NCBI GenBank assembly: GCA_964016985.1
Contig: OZ024835.1
Location: 59,430,714-59,494,713, forward strand
From: Anodontia alba
Lineage: Eukaryota; Mollusca; Bivalvia; Lucinida; Lucinidae
Direction of reading: 5' to 3'
DNA length: 64,000 nt
Shown: piece by piece, positions 21,343 to 31,809 of the stretch
How positions within the stretch are numbered: the stretch's first letter is position 1
Layout of the letters: every line of letters begins with the position of its first letter
Program-made: the position numbers and the translations under genes
The notes under the pieces: generated by a model
What the model saw: only the letters and a program-made list of their open reading frames with translations
Told to the model about the DNA's origin: nothing
Database searches by the model: none

Positions 21343-21399
<57 letters not shown>
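21343..21399. repeat. (CT)n microsatellite
   Basis: About 28 CT dinucleotides. Confidence 0.95.
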
Positions 21400-21403
<4 letters not shown>

Positions 21404-21588
21404 ACCTGTCTGTGTGTCTCTGTCTGTATGCCTACACCACAAACTTAGGTTCCCACCGGGAGCAATGCTTTTTTACATTTTAGAGTGGACCCCTTTACAG
21501 ACGAGGGGCAAAACAAATTAGACAGACTTGTCCCCTTCACCGACTCCACTAAGTGTATTTATTCTCCTTTCGAAAGGAAAACCACATA

Positions 21589-21952
21589 CAGTAAAATCTC
21601 AATGGCTCGAATAGCTTTGGGACCATGGAAATTAGTTCGAGATATGGGCAGTTCGAGCCACTGAGAATAAATCATGGCGCCAGGTCAGGAAGCAAACAGC
21701 GATAATTTAGGGGATCTTTTTTTATTTTCTACACAATAATTGTACGTTATGTACTCATTAGAATCGCCTCGTTGAGGCGATTCTAATGAGTACACAAACA
21801 TACAATTTCATGATAAATAAGAAAAAAAAAATCCCTTAATTTTTTTTTTTTTTTTTTGAGTTATTGGAAGAAATTGCGTAGGTACTCACAAACTAGTTCG
21901 AATTAGCCATGGTAAACGAGTCATCGGTAGTCGAGCTATCGAGGTTCGACTG
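21589..21952 (+). mobile_element. TigB MITE, copy 2
   Basis: TA borders, CAGTAAAATCTCAATGGCTC left and GCTATCGAGGTTCGACTG right. The central palindrome is GTACTCATTAGAATCGCCTC / GAGGCGATTCTAATGAGTAC, close to the PalA core GTACTCGTTAGAACCGCCTC. Confidence 0.85.
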
Positions 21953-22086
21953 TAGTTAAATTGTACATCGCCTGACAGCTGTATTAAAAAAAAGAGAACA
22001 ACCCTCCTTTTTTTCAATAAAGATACATTTTAATAATACCATGATGCACTGAACCCCGAAAAAGGACAGAGTTCTCCTTTTTATAT

Positions 22087-22391
22087 TCGACTGTCGTTAT
22101 CTCGAAGTCCAAGGGACTCCCTGAAATACCTCCAGACATACGTACCTCGACATATCAGATTTGCAGAATTGAGGAAACAATAAATCGAAAAAACACATTT
22201 AACAAATGAATATGTAATTTGACTCCTGAATTTAGAGATACATTGAAAATATTGTGGAAAAGAGGAGAAATTGCTCATTAGGAGCATTTTCTCCTCTTTT
22301 TTTTTCAATATTTGTTAACTTTTGTCAGATTTCCATTTTAAAACAGGGACCAAATTTTCACTTCGAGATAGCAGTTATTCGGGATAAGCGA
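22087..22391 (+). mobile_element. TigC MITE, copy 1 (decayed ends)
   Basis: Ends GACTGTCGTTATCTCGAAG and CACTTCGAGATAGCAG, with a centre hairpin AAAGAGGAGAAATTGCTC / GAGCATTTTCTCCTCTTT. Better-preserved relative at 53497-53827. Confidence 0.7.
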
Positions 22392-22399
22392 AGTAATCT

Positions 22400-22764
22400 G
22401 TGTATTCTGTAGGAAACGTTCTGAACCGTTCTCTGGAACAAGATATTTTGCGCAAAATAAAAGAAAATAAATGTACGTGCATAATTTTTTGAAAGTATAT
22501 TATATGTACGAAACAATGTTTATTAATCCTTCTTTCTAGGTTTTAAGTGTTTGAAGTGCCTATCATGACCTCACTTTAGTTTATTTTCTTTCTGACTGAT
22601 AGTTTCATTGTCCTCACATTGAATAGAGGTTAAATCTATAAGTTAAATAGCATAAATAGCCACTTGTAGTGTTAAAGGCATTACCAAAAGAAATTAATTT
22701 TATTTTTCAAGACTAGCTAGAGGACCAAAAGTGTATGCGTTCTTCATAAAGTTTTATAGGCCTA
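22400..22764. other. Unassigned non-coding sequence
   Basis: Nothing recognised. Confidence 0.35.
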
Positions 22765-22871
22765 CCCAGTCAGCATTCTACGTAAATCTATATCGGGCCG
22801 TCATCGGCCCGTCAGGGTAGCTGACGGGCCGATGACGGCCTGATGTAGATTTACGTAGAATGCTAGCTGGG
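22765..22871 (-). mobile_element. HP107 hairpin element, copy 3
   Basis: Exactly 107 bp, flanked by TA (22763-22764 and 22872-22873). One arm has GGCCTGATG where the others have GGCCCGATG. Confidence 0.9.
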
Positions 22872-22912
22872 TACATTTTGTATATGTAACAGAGAGTTGA
22901 AACTACGTTATT

Positions 22913-23192
22913 CATCACGAAAACATGCCTATATTATTTTGCCCCCCTTAAACTCCACTTTTATATAGCATAACTTGGGTTTACAGGGGTATACATTACT
23001 TTTCTTATTTCTGCTCAAAACATCGATTGTGGGTATTCGTTAGAACCACCTCATCGAGGCGGTTCTAACGAGTACTCACAATCTATGTTTTGAGCAGAAA
23101 TTTGAAAAATATTAAAAAAATTTATCTGAAAATTTTACATTTTTTGTTGGTAAAATGTTTCAGTATATTTGAAAAGGTGTGTTTTCGTAATG
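22913..23192 (+). mobile_element. PalA palindromic MITE, copy 13
   Basis: Complete ends. Arm changes are unmatched here (GTATTCGTTAGAACCACC left, GGTTCTAACGAGTACTC right). Confidence 0.85.
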
Positions 23193-23325
23193 TATAAATA
23201 AATGTATGGGGTGCAACGTGAGAAAACGTACCGTTTGACATGTAAACCCAACGTAGAATCAAGACAGCCTGCGTATCTGCGCAGTATGATCAGTCTTCAT
23301 TATCCGCATGAAGGAACTTTGCATT

Positions 23326-23615
23326 CATTACGAAAACATGCCTACTCAAATATACTGAAAGTTTACCACAAATAAAAATAAAACTTTTCAGACAAAAATT
23401 CGATTAGTTTTCATATTTTTGCTCAAAACATAGATTGTGGGTATTCGTTAGAACCGCCTCGACGAATCGGTTCTAACGAATACCCACAATCTATGATTAT
23501 GAGCAGCAATAAGAATAATAATATTTACCCTTTTCAACCCCAGATTTACTATATTAAAGTGGGGTTTAAGGGGGGGGGGGGGGGGTCAACATTATATAGG
23601 CATGATTTCGTGATG
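23326..23615 (-). mobile_element. PalA palindromic MITE, copy 14
   Basis: Complete ends. Both arms share a change (GGGTATTCGTTAG left, CTAACGAATACCC right), preserving pairing, while the centre is mismatched (CCTCGACGAATCGG). It also has a private G run at about 23571-23585. Confidence 0.85.
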
Positions 23616-23821
23616 TTTGGCTAGCGAAAATGCGCCAAGTAAAGATTCTTACCAGACTGCTCGAATGCGCAGGCTGATTGCACGAATGCGCAAACTGATC
23701 TGAATCTTCGCGGGGCGCACATATTAGAAGTTACGTTGTCTGACGCTGTGGCCATTTTCACTATAGCTGGTGTGAAGGGAATTTCATACACATCAAAGGT
23801 TTTCTGTTATTCTGCTAACAA

Positions 23822-24098
23822 CATTACGAAAACACGCCTATTCAAATATACTGAAAATTTTACCACCAAAAATGGAAAATTTTCAGATAAAAAAATTCTG
23901 ATATTTTTCATATTTCTGCTCAAAACATAGATTGTGGTACTCGTTAGAACCGCCTTGATGAGGCGGTTCTAACGAGTACCCACAATATATGTTTTTGAGC
24001 AGAAATAAGAAAAATAATGTAGACCCCTGTAAACCCCAGTTTTACTATAGAAGTAGGGCTTAAGGGGGTCAAAATTATATAGGCATGTTTTCGTGATG
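23822..24098 (-). mobile_element. PalA palindromic MITE, copy 15
   Basis: Complete ends; centre CCTTGATGAGG. A SINE-1 copy begins two bases after its right end. Confidence 0.85.
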
Positions 24099-24099
24099 A

Positions 24100-24366
24100 A
24101 GGCCGGCCTCGGTGGTTCAGTTGGATGCGCGTCCGACTGGTGATCAGGAGGTTGCAGGTTCGACTCCCGCAATATTCTTTCGTGGAGATTTGACAATGAA
24201 ATATTTTCTACGGTCATTCTCTCCCTTCCGCTGATACAAGAAGGGCAGTTGTCAGTTTCTGGCGAAAGAATGTGCACAATACTGGTTAACCGCTTAGGGG
24301 ACTAACTGACCGCGCTCGACATGACCCATCGGGTTGACTGGGCCGTAAAACCCCAACACAAAAAAC
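24100..24366 (+). mobile_element. SINE-1 near-complete copy
   Basis: Head GGCCTCGGTGGTTCAGTTGG, B-box GCAGGTTCGACTCCCGC, CTGGCGAAAGAATGTGCAC body and GGGCCGTAAAACCCCAACAC tail. An internal deletion removes the 'gcctgcccagtaaacgtgtgg' section. A short GATGA at both borders may be the target duplication. Confidence 0.8.
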
Positions 24367-24375
24367 AAGGATGAC

Positions 24376-24560
24376 CCCTTTTCTGACTTCCTGTTTGCTT
24401 TTTTTACAAACATTTGCCGCTCTCCGATGTGGTCAACTCTAAACGAAGGACTTTGCTGACAGCGGGGAGCCAATTTTTCGTTCTATAGTAGACCTTTTTC
24501 AGAAAGGATGTAAAACAGTTTTGACAGAGTTGTCTTCCCTGGAAGTGTTTCAGTTTCGCT
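24376..24560 (+). repeat. 'gacttcctgtttgc' repeat, copy 1
   Basis: Diverged relative of 27045-27280 and 45745-45930: starts CTGACTTCCTGTTTGCTTTT, later TTTTGACAGAGTTGTCTTCCC. No coding role shown for this copy. Confidence 0.45.
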
Positions 24561-24629
24561 TAAATATTTTGTGGCGGCCATAAGACGTCTCTCCGTACTT
24601 CACTGGGGTATACCTATATTTGTTATCCT

Positions 24630-24837
24630 TTAACCCTTTGTCATGCGGAACCCGGATATACCTTGCCTTGCAAACAGTGAAGATCCAGGTCACTTGGCTT
24701 CTAAGAAGCCAACTGATATGGATCTGCACTGTTTTGTTTGCCATTCAGCATGTGAATGTATTCTGGATCAAGTAATCTGATTGGCTGAAATTTAAGTGGG
24801 CTTAGTATCTTGATCTGTTCAGCATGGCAAGGGGTAA
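24630..24837 (+). mobile_element. TTAA-D MITE, copy 2
   Basis: TTAACCCTTTGTCATGCGGAA left, TTCAGCATGGCAAGGGG right, with a GCAAACAGTG hairpin core carrying the same CACTTGGCTTC / GAAGCCAACTGAT stem as copy 1. The right TTAA has decayed to GTAA. Confidence 0.7.
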
Positions 24838-24952
24838 GCTTACCAGAATGTAATTGAAAGATTGAATATTACTCAGCTGTTAGCTGCATGGGAGGTATGA
24901 TCAGAGTTGGGCGTGCCATTGCTGTTTTGAATAGTCTAAAAACAATCGAGTC

Positions 24953-25046
24953 TGTTTTTTTTTTTTTTTTTTTTGTTTTTGTTTGTTGTTTTTTTTTTTT
25001 TTTTTTTTTTTTTTTCGGGTTTTTTTTTTTTTTTTTTTTTTTTTTT
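24953..25046. repeat. Poly(T) tract
   Basis: Nearly pure T with a few G interruptions. Poly-Phe ORFs here are artefacts. Confidence 0.95.
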
Positions 25047-26042
25047 GTGTGTTTGTGTGTGTGTGTGTTTTTTTCTTGCTTTCAAAGGCTCCCTCTTTTT
25101 AGAATATCTTTATCTACTGGTATTAAGTGATGTGTGGCGACCGTATAACGTCTCCCGGCGTATTTCCACTAATGCCAAATGATGTGTGGCGACCGTATAT
25201 CATCGCCCCGTACTTCCACTGGTATTAAGTGATGTGTGGCGACCGTATAACGTCATCCTGTACTTCCATGCGTGTTAAGCGACATGCGGCGACTGCACAT
25301 GTATAACGTCTCCTCGTACTTCCCCTAGTGTAGTTTATACAATATTCATTCTAGTAAGCGCCCGGGGGTGGGGGCGCCACCGCAATTCAGAAGTACTAAA
25401 TTATTTGATATAATATGGGCAAATATACAAAACATTTCATGCCTCGAACTATTTTATATAGAGATATGCCATCTTATTTCCATAACAAGAGAGTGAGGGG
25501 CGCTTAATAGAGATATGGCGTTATTAAAATATGGGTACTCGTTAGACTGTCAGAACAGTGGTTAATTGTTTCCCATGATAGTTTAATTATTTTCCACAAT
25601 ACAGTGTCAAATATGTTATAAGAGACTATATTAAGTACTTAAATATATGCATATATACATTTTATCAGGAAACTGCAAAACTGAGAGATGATATATGGTT
25701 TTAGGATCATAAATGACTTTTTTTAAATTTCCAATCGGTTTTAACTCACTTGAACATTGTATATTTTAGCTGTGCAAAGCACTTTTGAACGTGGATATAA
25801 CATGGAAAGAGTGCTATATAAATGTGGTATAATAATAATAATAATAATAATTAAAATAAATACGGTATTTTCTGTTCCTTTTGGGATTATTGAGCTCATT
25901 CCGCTGAAGACAGAACATTATTCAGCAATGAACTAGGAGGCGTCAGCAGTGTTGTATACAGTAAGTACAGTTCATGAACAGATTCGATATACACGTTCAT
26001 CTAATCTGTTTATTTCTTTCAAATGGTCCCTCTTTTTTAGAA

Positions 26043-26321
26043 CATCACGAAAACATGCCTATATAATTTTGACCCCCTTAAACCCCACTTTTATATAGTA
26101 AAATTGGGTTTACCGGGGTATACATTATTTTTCTTATTTTTGCTCAAAACTATAGATTGTGGGTACTCGTTAGAACCGCCTCGGCGAGGCGGTTCTTACG
26201 AGTGCCCACAATCTATGTTTTGCGCAGAAATATGAAAAATATCAAAGATTTTTATCTGAAATTTTTAAATTTTTGGAGGAAAAAATTTTCTATATATTTG
26301 AATAGGCGTGTTTTCGTAATG
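26043..26321 (+). mobile_element. PalA palindromic MITE, copy 16
   Basis: Complete copy within a tandem segmental repeat; the first repeat copy gives an empty site ('tttttagaa|tatctttatctac'). Confidence 0.85.
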
Positions 26322-26842
26322 ACGTTTTTACATGTATCTACACTTGGTATAAGAGATGTGTTGCGACCATATAACGTCTCTCCATACTTCCATGTACTGT
26401 AGCTTATAATTTCTGTTCCTTTTGGGAATACTGAGTCCATTTAGTTGAAGATAGAAGTTCACACAACAATAGGCTAGGAGGCGTCAGCAGTGTTGTATAC
26501 ATTAAGTACTGTTCATAAACAGACTCAATAAACCAGAGTCTGCTATTTTCGTTTATTTGATCTATTTCTTGCTTTCTAAAGGATCCGTCTTTTCAGAATA
26601 GTTTATCTTATACACACCAAGATTTTTGACTTGTGGCAAGTCTAACAACTCAATTAATAGTTTTCCCCGTACTTTTAGATCATTATTATTACAATCCACC
26701 TATTTTCTTTTTAGTTTTAATATGTAGATTGACCAGAAGTTCCGTTTCAAATATTATTTGCTATATAGGAATTTAACCACAATTCAATTCGGGGATGTGT
26801 TGAAATACCGTAATAATCCTGAATTTTGGGACAGACAAAATT

Positions 26843-26914
26843 TGAGCAAACAGTGTAGACCCAGATCAAACGCGGCGTCTGATCTGGATCCACAATGTTT
26901 GCCACTCATCCAGC
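26843..26914 (+). mobile_element. GCAAACAGTG-type hairpin, copy 5
   Basis: TTGAGCAAACAGTGTAGACCC, stem GATCAAACGC/GGCGTCTGATC, ending GTTTGCCACTCATCCAGC. Confidence 0.7.
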
Positions 26915-27044
26915 ATTTTTTTTTACACAAGTCCATACGTAAAAAGGGACTTGTTTAAATTTTAGGACAGCTATGGTAGGAAGTTAAGGGGACTGGATAC
27001 TCATTTCCTACATTTTATGGAATTTGTAACAAGGGAGACAACTG

Positions 27045-27280
27045 TTGTGACTTCCTGTTTGCTTTCCTGCACAGCGCCTCCACTTCTGAAACGGAAACTG
27101 CTCTAAAAGGAAAGAAAATGCTCCTACGAGGAGTAGAGTCTTTCCTTATACAGTATACCCCTTTTGGGACTACTCTAAAAGGAAAGCAAATTCTTTCCTT
27201 ATAGAGTAGATCCGTTTTCGGAAGGAAGGCAAATCACTTTTGACAGAGTTGCTTCCCCTGACAGTGTAATCCGTTTCCGT
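27045..27280 (+). repeat. 'gacttcctgtttgc' repeat, copy 2 (upstream of exon candidate)
   Basis: GACTTCCTGTTTGCTTTCC at the left and CTTTTGACAGAGTTGCTTCC at the right, with two internal 'ctctaaaaggaaag' repeats. It lies just upstream of the exon candidate at 27322, so it could hold promoter sequence carried in a duplicated segment. Confidence 0.5.
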
Positions 27281-27321
27281 TAATGCACCAGTAATTTCGG
27301 CAAATACGGTAATTGAAAAGA

Positions 27322-27386
27322 ATGGCGGTTCAGGAGGACGAGAGGCCTCCGAAGACGACAGCTGATGCCAGGAGACGTCTAAGCAT
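27322..27386 (+). CDS. Candidate first coding exon, unknown protein
   Basis: ATG with A at -3 and G at +4 opens 21 codons plus two bases, starting MAVQEDERPPKTTADA and ending in an Arg-rich stretch, up to a GTAAGC donor at 27387. The segment is much richer in GC than its surroundings and is not itself repetitive. A Pro/Lys/Arg-rich, intrinsically disordered N-terminus is typical of first exons. No downstream exon was found before the 63-bp minisatellite begins. Function unknown; the reading frame is short, so chance is not excluded. Confidence 0.35.
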
Positions 27387-28099
27387 GTAAGCATTTATTC
27401 TGTTTTAGTCTGGTGACCCCTAAAAGGGTAATTGGCAATTAGTGCAGACCTTGATCAGACGCTCATATGCTCTCGGAAAACCTGGATTACCAGGCTCATT
27501 TTTCCTATGTAGGCCTTCATTATGAGCTTAGGAAAACCTAGACTACCAGGTTCATGGTTTCTCTGTACGTCTTCGTCTCTAGGTAATATGCTTTTGGAAA
27601 TTCTGGACTACCAGGTTCATGGTTCCTCTGTACGTATTCTGCATCAGAAGATACGTATTTGGAAAACCTGGTCTACCAGGTTCATTGTTCCTATGTGGGT
27701 ATTCATTATCAGTATATGCTTAGATAAACCAGGACTACTTGGTTCATTGTTTCTATGTGGGTTTTCATTATCAGGCTATGCTTTCGAAAAAATCCTGGAC
27801 TACCGGCTTCGTAGCTCCTACGTAGGAACATATATTCATCAGCAGGACACCTGAATTACCTGGTTCGTGAACCCATATAGGTCTTCATTATCAGGGTAGG
27901 CTTCTGTAGAACCCAAACTACCAGGTTCATTGTTCCTATGTGGGTCTTGTTTAACAGACAATGCTTTTGAAAAACCCTGGACTATCAGGTACATTGATCC
28001 TATGTAGGTGATCATTGCCAGGATATGTTTTTTGTGAACCTGGATTCCTTTGTGGGTCGTCATTATCAGAATAATTATGCTTTTCGAAAACCTGGACTA

Positions 28100-28384
28100 C
28101 ATCACGAGAACATACCTATATAATTTTGACCCCTTTAAACCCCACTTTTACAATGCATATAGTAAAACTGGGGTTTACAGGGGTAGACATTATTTTCTTA
28201 TTTCTGCTCAAAAACATAGATTGTGGGTACTCGTTAGAACCGCCTCATCGAGGCGGTTCTAACGAGTACCCACAATCTATGTTTTGAGCAGAAATATGAA
28301 AAATATCAGAATTTTTTATCTAAAAATTTTCATTTTTTGGTGGAAAAATTTTCATTATATTTGAATAGGCATATTTCCGTAATG
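28100..28384 (+). mobile_element. PalA palindromic MITE, copy 17 (inside minisatellite)
   Basis: Complete copy; one 6-base insertion (ACAATGC-like) extends the small left hairpin. Confidence 0.85.
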
Positions 28385-28970
28385 ATCATGGATCCTTTGT
28401 AGGTATTCATTGCCAGGATATCATTTTTGTAACCCTTATTACCAGGTTCATGGTTCCTTTGTAGAGTTTCATTATCAGGATATGCTTTCGGAGAACATGG
28501 ACAATAATTCCTATGCAAGTCTTCATTGTCAGGATATGCTTTTGGAAAATATGTACATTTAAGTCCATGCTTCCTATGTAGGTGTTTATTATCAGGATAT
28601 GCTTTTGGAGAACCTGTAGATTTTCATGTATCAGGTTATGATTTGGAGTACCAGGTTTACTCTTCGTTTGTAGGTCCTCATTGTCAGAATATGCATTTAG
28701 AAAACGTGGACTACCAACTTTATGGCTCCTATTTAGCTCTTCTTTATCAGGACATGCCTCTGGGGAACCTGGCCTACCAGGTTCATTGTCCCTATATTTG
28801 TCTTTATTAACAGGGTATACTTTTAGGAAACCTGGACTACCAGGTTCAACGTTCCTAAGCAGGGTTTCATCATCAGGATTTGTTTTTGGACAATCTGGAC
28901 GACCAGGTTCATGGTTCCTATGTTAGGTATTCATTATCAGGATATACTTCTAGAAATAAACGTCAGAAAG

Positions 28971-29440
28971 ATTGCCCTTGGAAACTGAGAACACACTACA
29001 GATTAGAGACCCTTTAGAAGCAGTTGTTAAGTTTAGAACACTGCTTCCGCCCACTAGTGTATACATGAGCAGACCTCCATTTTCAAATATACCACAAAGG
29101 GTCCAATGATCCCAAAGGAAATGAACTATAATCTGCACTATGGTGAAGTACGGGGAAACGTTCTACCGCCGCCACACGGCACTAGCACCAGCTGCATTGC
29201 TGTAAAATAAACGTAAAAAGGGTTGTCTTTGGCAACAAAGAACACACTACAGATTAGAAAATGGAAGTCTCGGTTTTATGGAGACACTTCATAAGCAGTA
29301 ATGAAGATTGCAACACTGCTTACGCCCTCTAGCGTATACATGAGCAGAACTCCGTTTTCAAAGATACCACAATTGGCTCAATGGTCCCAAAGGAAATGAA
29401 ATATAATCTGCACTATAGTGAAGAACGGGGAGTTTCTGGA
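28971..29440 (+). repeat. Two tandem copies of a ~220-bp 'gaacacactacagattag' repeat
   Basis: Copies at about 28971-29160 and 29221-29440 share GAACACACTACAGATTAGA, 'gtatacatgagcaga' and 'ggtcccaaaggaaatgaa'. A third, partial copy lies at 41555-41672. Confidence 0.7.
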
Positions 29441-29730
29441 CTACCAGGTTCATGTATTCACAGTAAGTCTTTATTGTCAGAATATACGTCTGGAAAACCT
29501 GGGCTACCAGGTTCATGGTTTCTATGTAGGTCTTCAATATCAGGACATGCCTTTGGGAAACTTGGAGTATCAGGTTCATTGTTCTTATTTACGTCTTCAT
29601 TATCAGAACATGCCTTTGGGAAACCTAGGCTACCAGGCTCATGGTACCTATGTGGGTCTTCATTATCGGATAACTCATTAAAAACCATGATTATCCTGTT
29701 CATGGTTCATATGTAGGTTTTCATTATTAA

Positions 29731-30009
29731 CATTACGAAAACACACCTATTCAAATATGTAGAAAATTTTACCTCCAAAATCTGAAATCTTTTAGAATAA
29801 AAACCCTAATATTTTTCTTGTTTCTGCTCAAAACATAGATCGTGGATACTCGTTAGAACCACCTCGCCGAGGTGGTTCTAACGAGTACCCACAATCTATG
29901 TTTTAGAGCAGAAATAAGAAAAATAATGTATACCCCTGTAAACCCCAGTTTTTCTATATAAAAATGGGGTTTTAGGGGGGCAAAATTATATAGGCATGTT
30001 CTCGTGATG
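29731..30009 (-). mobile_element. PalA palindromic MITE, copy 18
   Basis: Inserted in a minisatellite unit between 'ttcattattaa' and 'gataatgctttt' (unit consensus 'ttcattatcaggatatgctttt'), with no target duplication. Both arms share a change at the GC stem (GAACCACCTCG left, CGAGGTGGTTC right). Confidence 0.9.
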
Positions 30010-30164
30010 GATAATGCTTTTCGAAAATCCTGACTACCAGGTTTATGGTTCCTTTGTGTTTTTTTTTTTTTTTTTTTTTATATTAAGATATGTTGTTTTT
30101 TTTTGAAAACCTGGACGACCAGATTCATTTTTATGTAGGTTTTTATTATAAGGACAAACTTTTG

Positions 30165-30540
30165 TTAAAGATTCCATATTCCTCACAAAAAGACATTTTT
30201 TATCCGAGAAAGGTTTAAAAATCGATATAAAGTATTAATATGATGATAAAATGTGGCATCTGACAGCCTGTAAAATTTCAGTTAGTCTCTGGTTTTTGAA
30301 CTAGATCAAAACTGAAACGATTTTTTTATCGTATTTCTGAATTAATGTTTCCAACATTAATTCAGAGATACGATAATAAAAATCATTTCATTTTTGATCC
30401 AGTTCAAAAACGAGAGACTTTTTGAAATTTTACAGGCTGTCAGATGCCACATTTTACGATCGTATTAATACCATATATCACTTTATTAAACCTTTTTTTG
30501 GTTGAAAATTGTCTATTTTTGGGGAATATGGAGCCTTTAA
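30165..30540 (+). mobile_element. ~375-bp TTAA fold-back element, copy 2
   Basis: TTAA borders (30165-30168, 30537-30540) with ends AGATTCCATATTCC / GGAATATGGAGCCT; arms of about 185 bp, centre ATTAATGTTTCCAACATTAAT. Inserted in the 63-bp minisatellite. Confidence 0.85.
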
Positions 30541-30598
30541 ACCTGGACTACCAGGCTCGTGGATCTTATGTAGGTGTTTGTAATAAGGACATGCTCAA

Positions 30599-30877
30599 CA
30601 TTACGAAAACACGCCTATTCAAATATATAGAAAATTTTACCTCCAAAAACATAAAATTTTCAGATAAAAAAATCTGATATTTTTCATATTTCTGCTTAAA
30701 ACATAGATTGTGGGTACTCGTTAGAACCGCCTCGCCGAGGCGGTTCTAACGAGTCCCCACAATCTATGTTTTTGAGCAGAAATAAGAAAAATAATGCATA
30801 CCCCTGTAAACCCCAGTTTTACTATATAAAGGTGGGGTTTAAGGGGGTCTAAATTATATAGGCATGTTTTCGTAATG
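30599..30877 (-). mobile_element. PalA palindromic MITE, copy 19
   Basis: Complete copy with a near-perfect palindrome (CCTCGCCGAGG centre). Last copy of the dense cluster. Confidence 0.9.
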
Positions 30878-31488
30878 AAGGGAACGTGGGCGATCAATAA
30901 TATGCTCCCAGTGAACCAGTGCTATCAGGGATATAGCTACTTGTTTTCAATGGAACATACTATTTATTCCCAATCCTTCTCGTCTTTTGGTATCCTTCTA
31001 ACTGATTTGTGACGCAAACAAGTCTTCTTCTTTCCCTAACAGCTCAAACAGTCTGAGGAATAATGCTGTTTCTCTTACACAAGAAGTAGGCCATAATCTC
31101 AGGGTGTTTACGTTATTATAAGAATGAAGTTTATGTTTGTGGATTTCATTAATATGTAAATTCCGGCGAATCACTTACAAACTGAATAAAGCCAGATGTG
31201 AGTGATTCATCGTTTACACATCGATAAAATCCACAGAGTTATTTCACAGAATTATTCCACAGAAATAATTCATTCTTACTAGTTCTACCTTTGTCATCAA
31301 AATGTTACGAATGTTGCCGAAAACGGTCAATCGTTTGAGACGGCGGAAGGAAAATAGAGCCGAAGGCTTCCTGCTCTGGATTTAATTGAAGTGTAAAACC
31401 TTTTCTTCAATCAATCAAATTGCGTGAAATGTGTATAAAGATGAGGAGCTGGAATTACAGACGTTCACACGTGGGTTCCATATCATGT
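30878..31488. other. Unassigned non-coding sequence
   Basis: No exon or repeat end recognised. Confidence 0.35.
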
Positions 31489-31716
31489 TTAACCCATTGT
31501 ATACTGAATAGACTCTCCCACACAATATATTGGAAGAGTCTAATTTCAATGTTAGGTACATCCGGTTATGAGATCTACATATTCCTAGAGGAAAATGGCT
31601 AAACTATTTGCAAACAGTGCAGACCCTGATCAGACGCCGCGTTCTGCGGCGTCTGATCTGGGTCTGCACTGTTTGCCAATTCCTCTTTTACGGGTATCCC
31701 GACTACAATGGGTTAA
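31489..31716 (+). mobile_element. TTAA-D MITE, copy 3
   Basis: TTAACCCATTGTATACTGAA left and GACTACAATGGGTTAA right, both with TTAA. The core hairpin (GCAAACAGTGCAGACCCTGA ... GGGTCTGCACTGTTTGCC) is almost perfect, with CAGACGCCGC/GCGGCGTCTG stem. Confidence 0.8.
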
Positions 31717-31809
31717 ACACCCACTACAATGTGGCAAGAATCACGTGACCTTTCTCATAGTTTATGACCCCTCACCTAGTCTGCTTTGGTCTGCAGGGCT
31801 TTAAGTGTT

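Larger units (their letters stand above)
24930..26610 (+). repeat. Tandem segmental repeat (~0.5 kb unit, about three partial copies)
   Basis: The series 'ttcttgctttc.aaggctccctctttttagaa', 'ggtataagtgatgtgtggcgaccgtataacgtctc' and 'ttctgttccttttggga' recurs at about 25075-25340, 25868-26405 and 26407-26610. 'aggaggcgtcagcagtgttgtata' is in the last two. The first contains ~60-bp sub-repeats of 'gtgtggcgaccgtataacgtc' (25126-25330). PalA copy 16 is inserted in the second. Confidence 0.65.
27470..30600 (+). repeat. ~63-bp minisatellite, interrupted by several elements
   Basis: Dozens of diverged units of the type 'gaaaacctggactaccagg', 'ttcatggttcctatgtaggt', 'cttcattatcaggatatgct'. The unit is near 63-64 bp, close to a multiple of three, so patchy ORFs reading GKPGLPGSWFLC occur in it. 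PalA copies 17-19, a TTAA fold-back element and two 'gaacacactacagattag' repeats interrupt it. Confidence 0.85.

Noticed and set aside
28681..29716. ORFs of 80-110 codons with LPGSWF repeats
   Set aside because: Translations of the 63-bp minisatellite; frames change between neighbouring units and stops are frequent.
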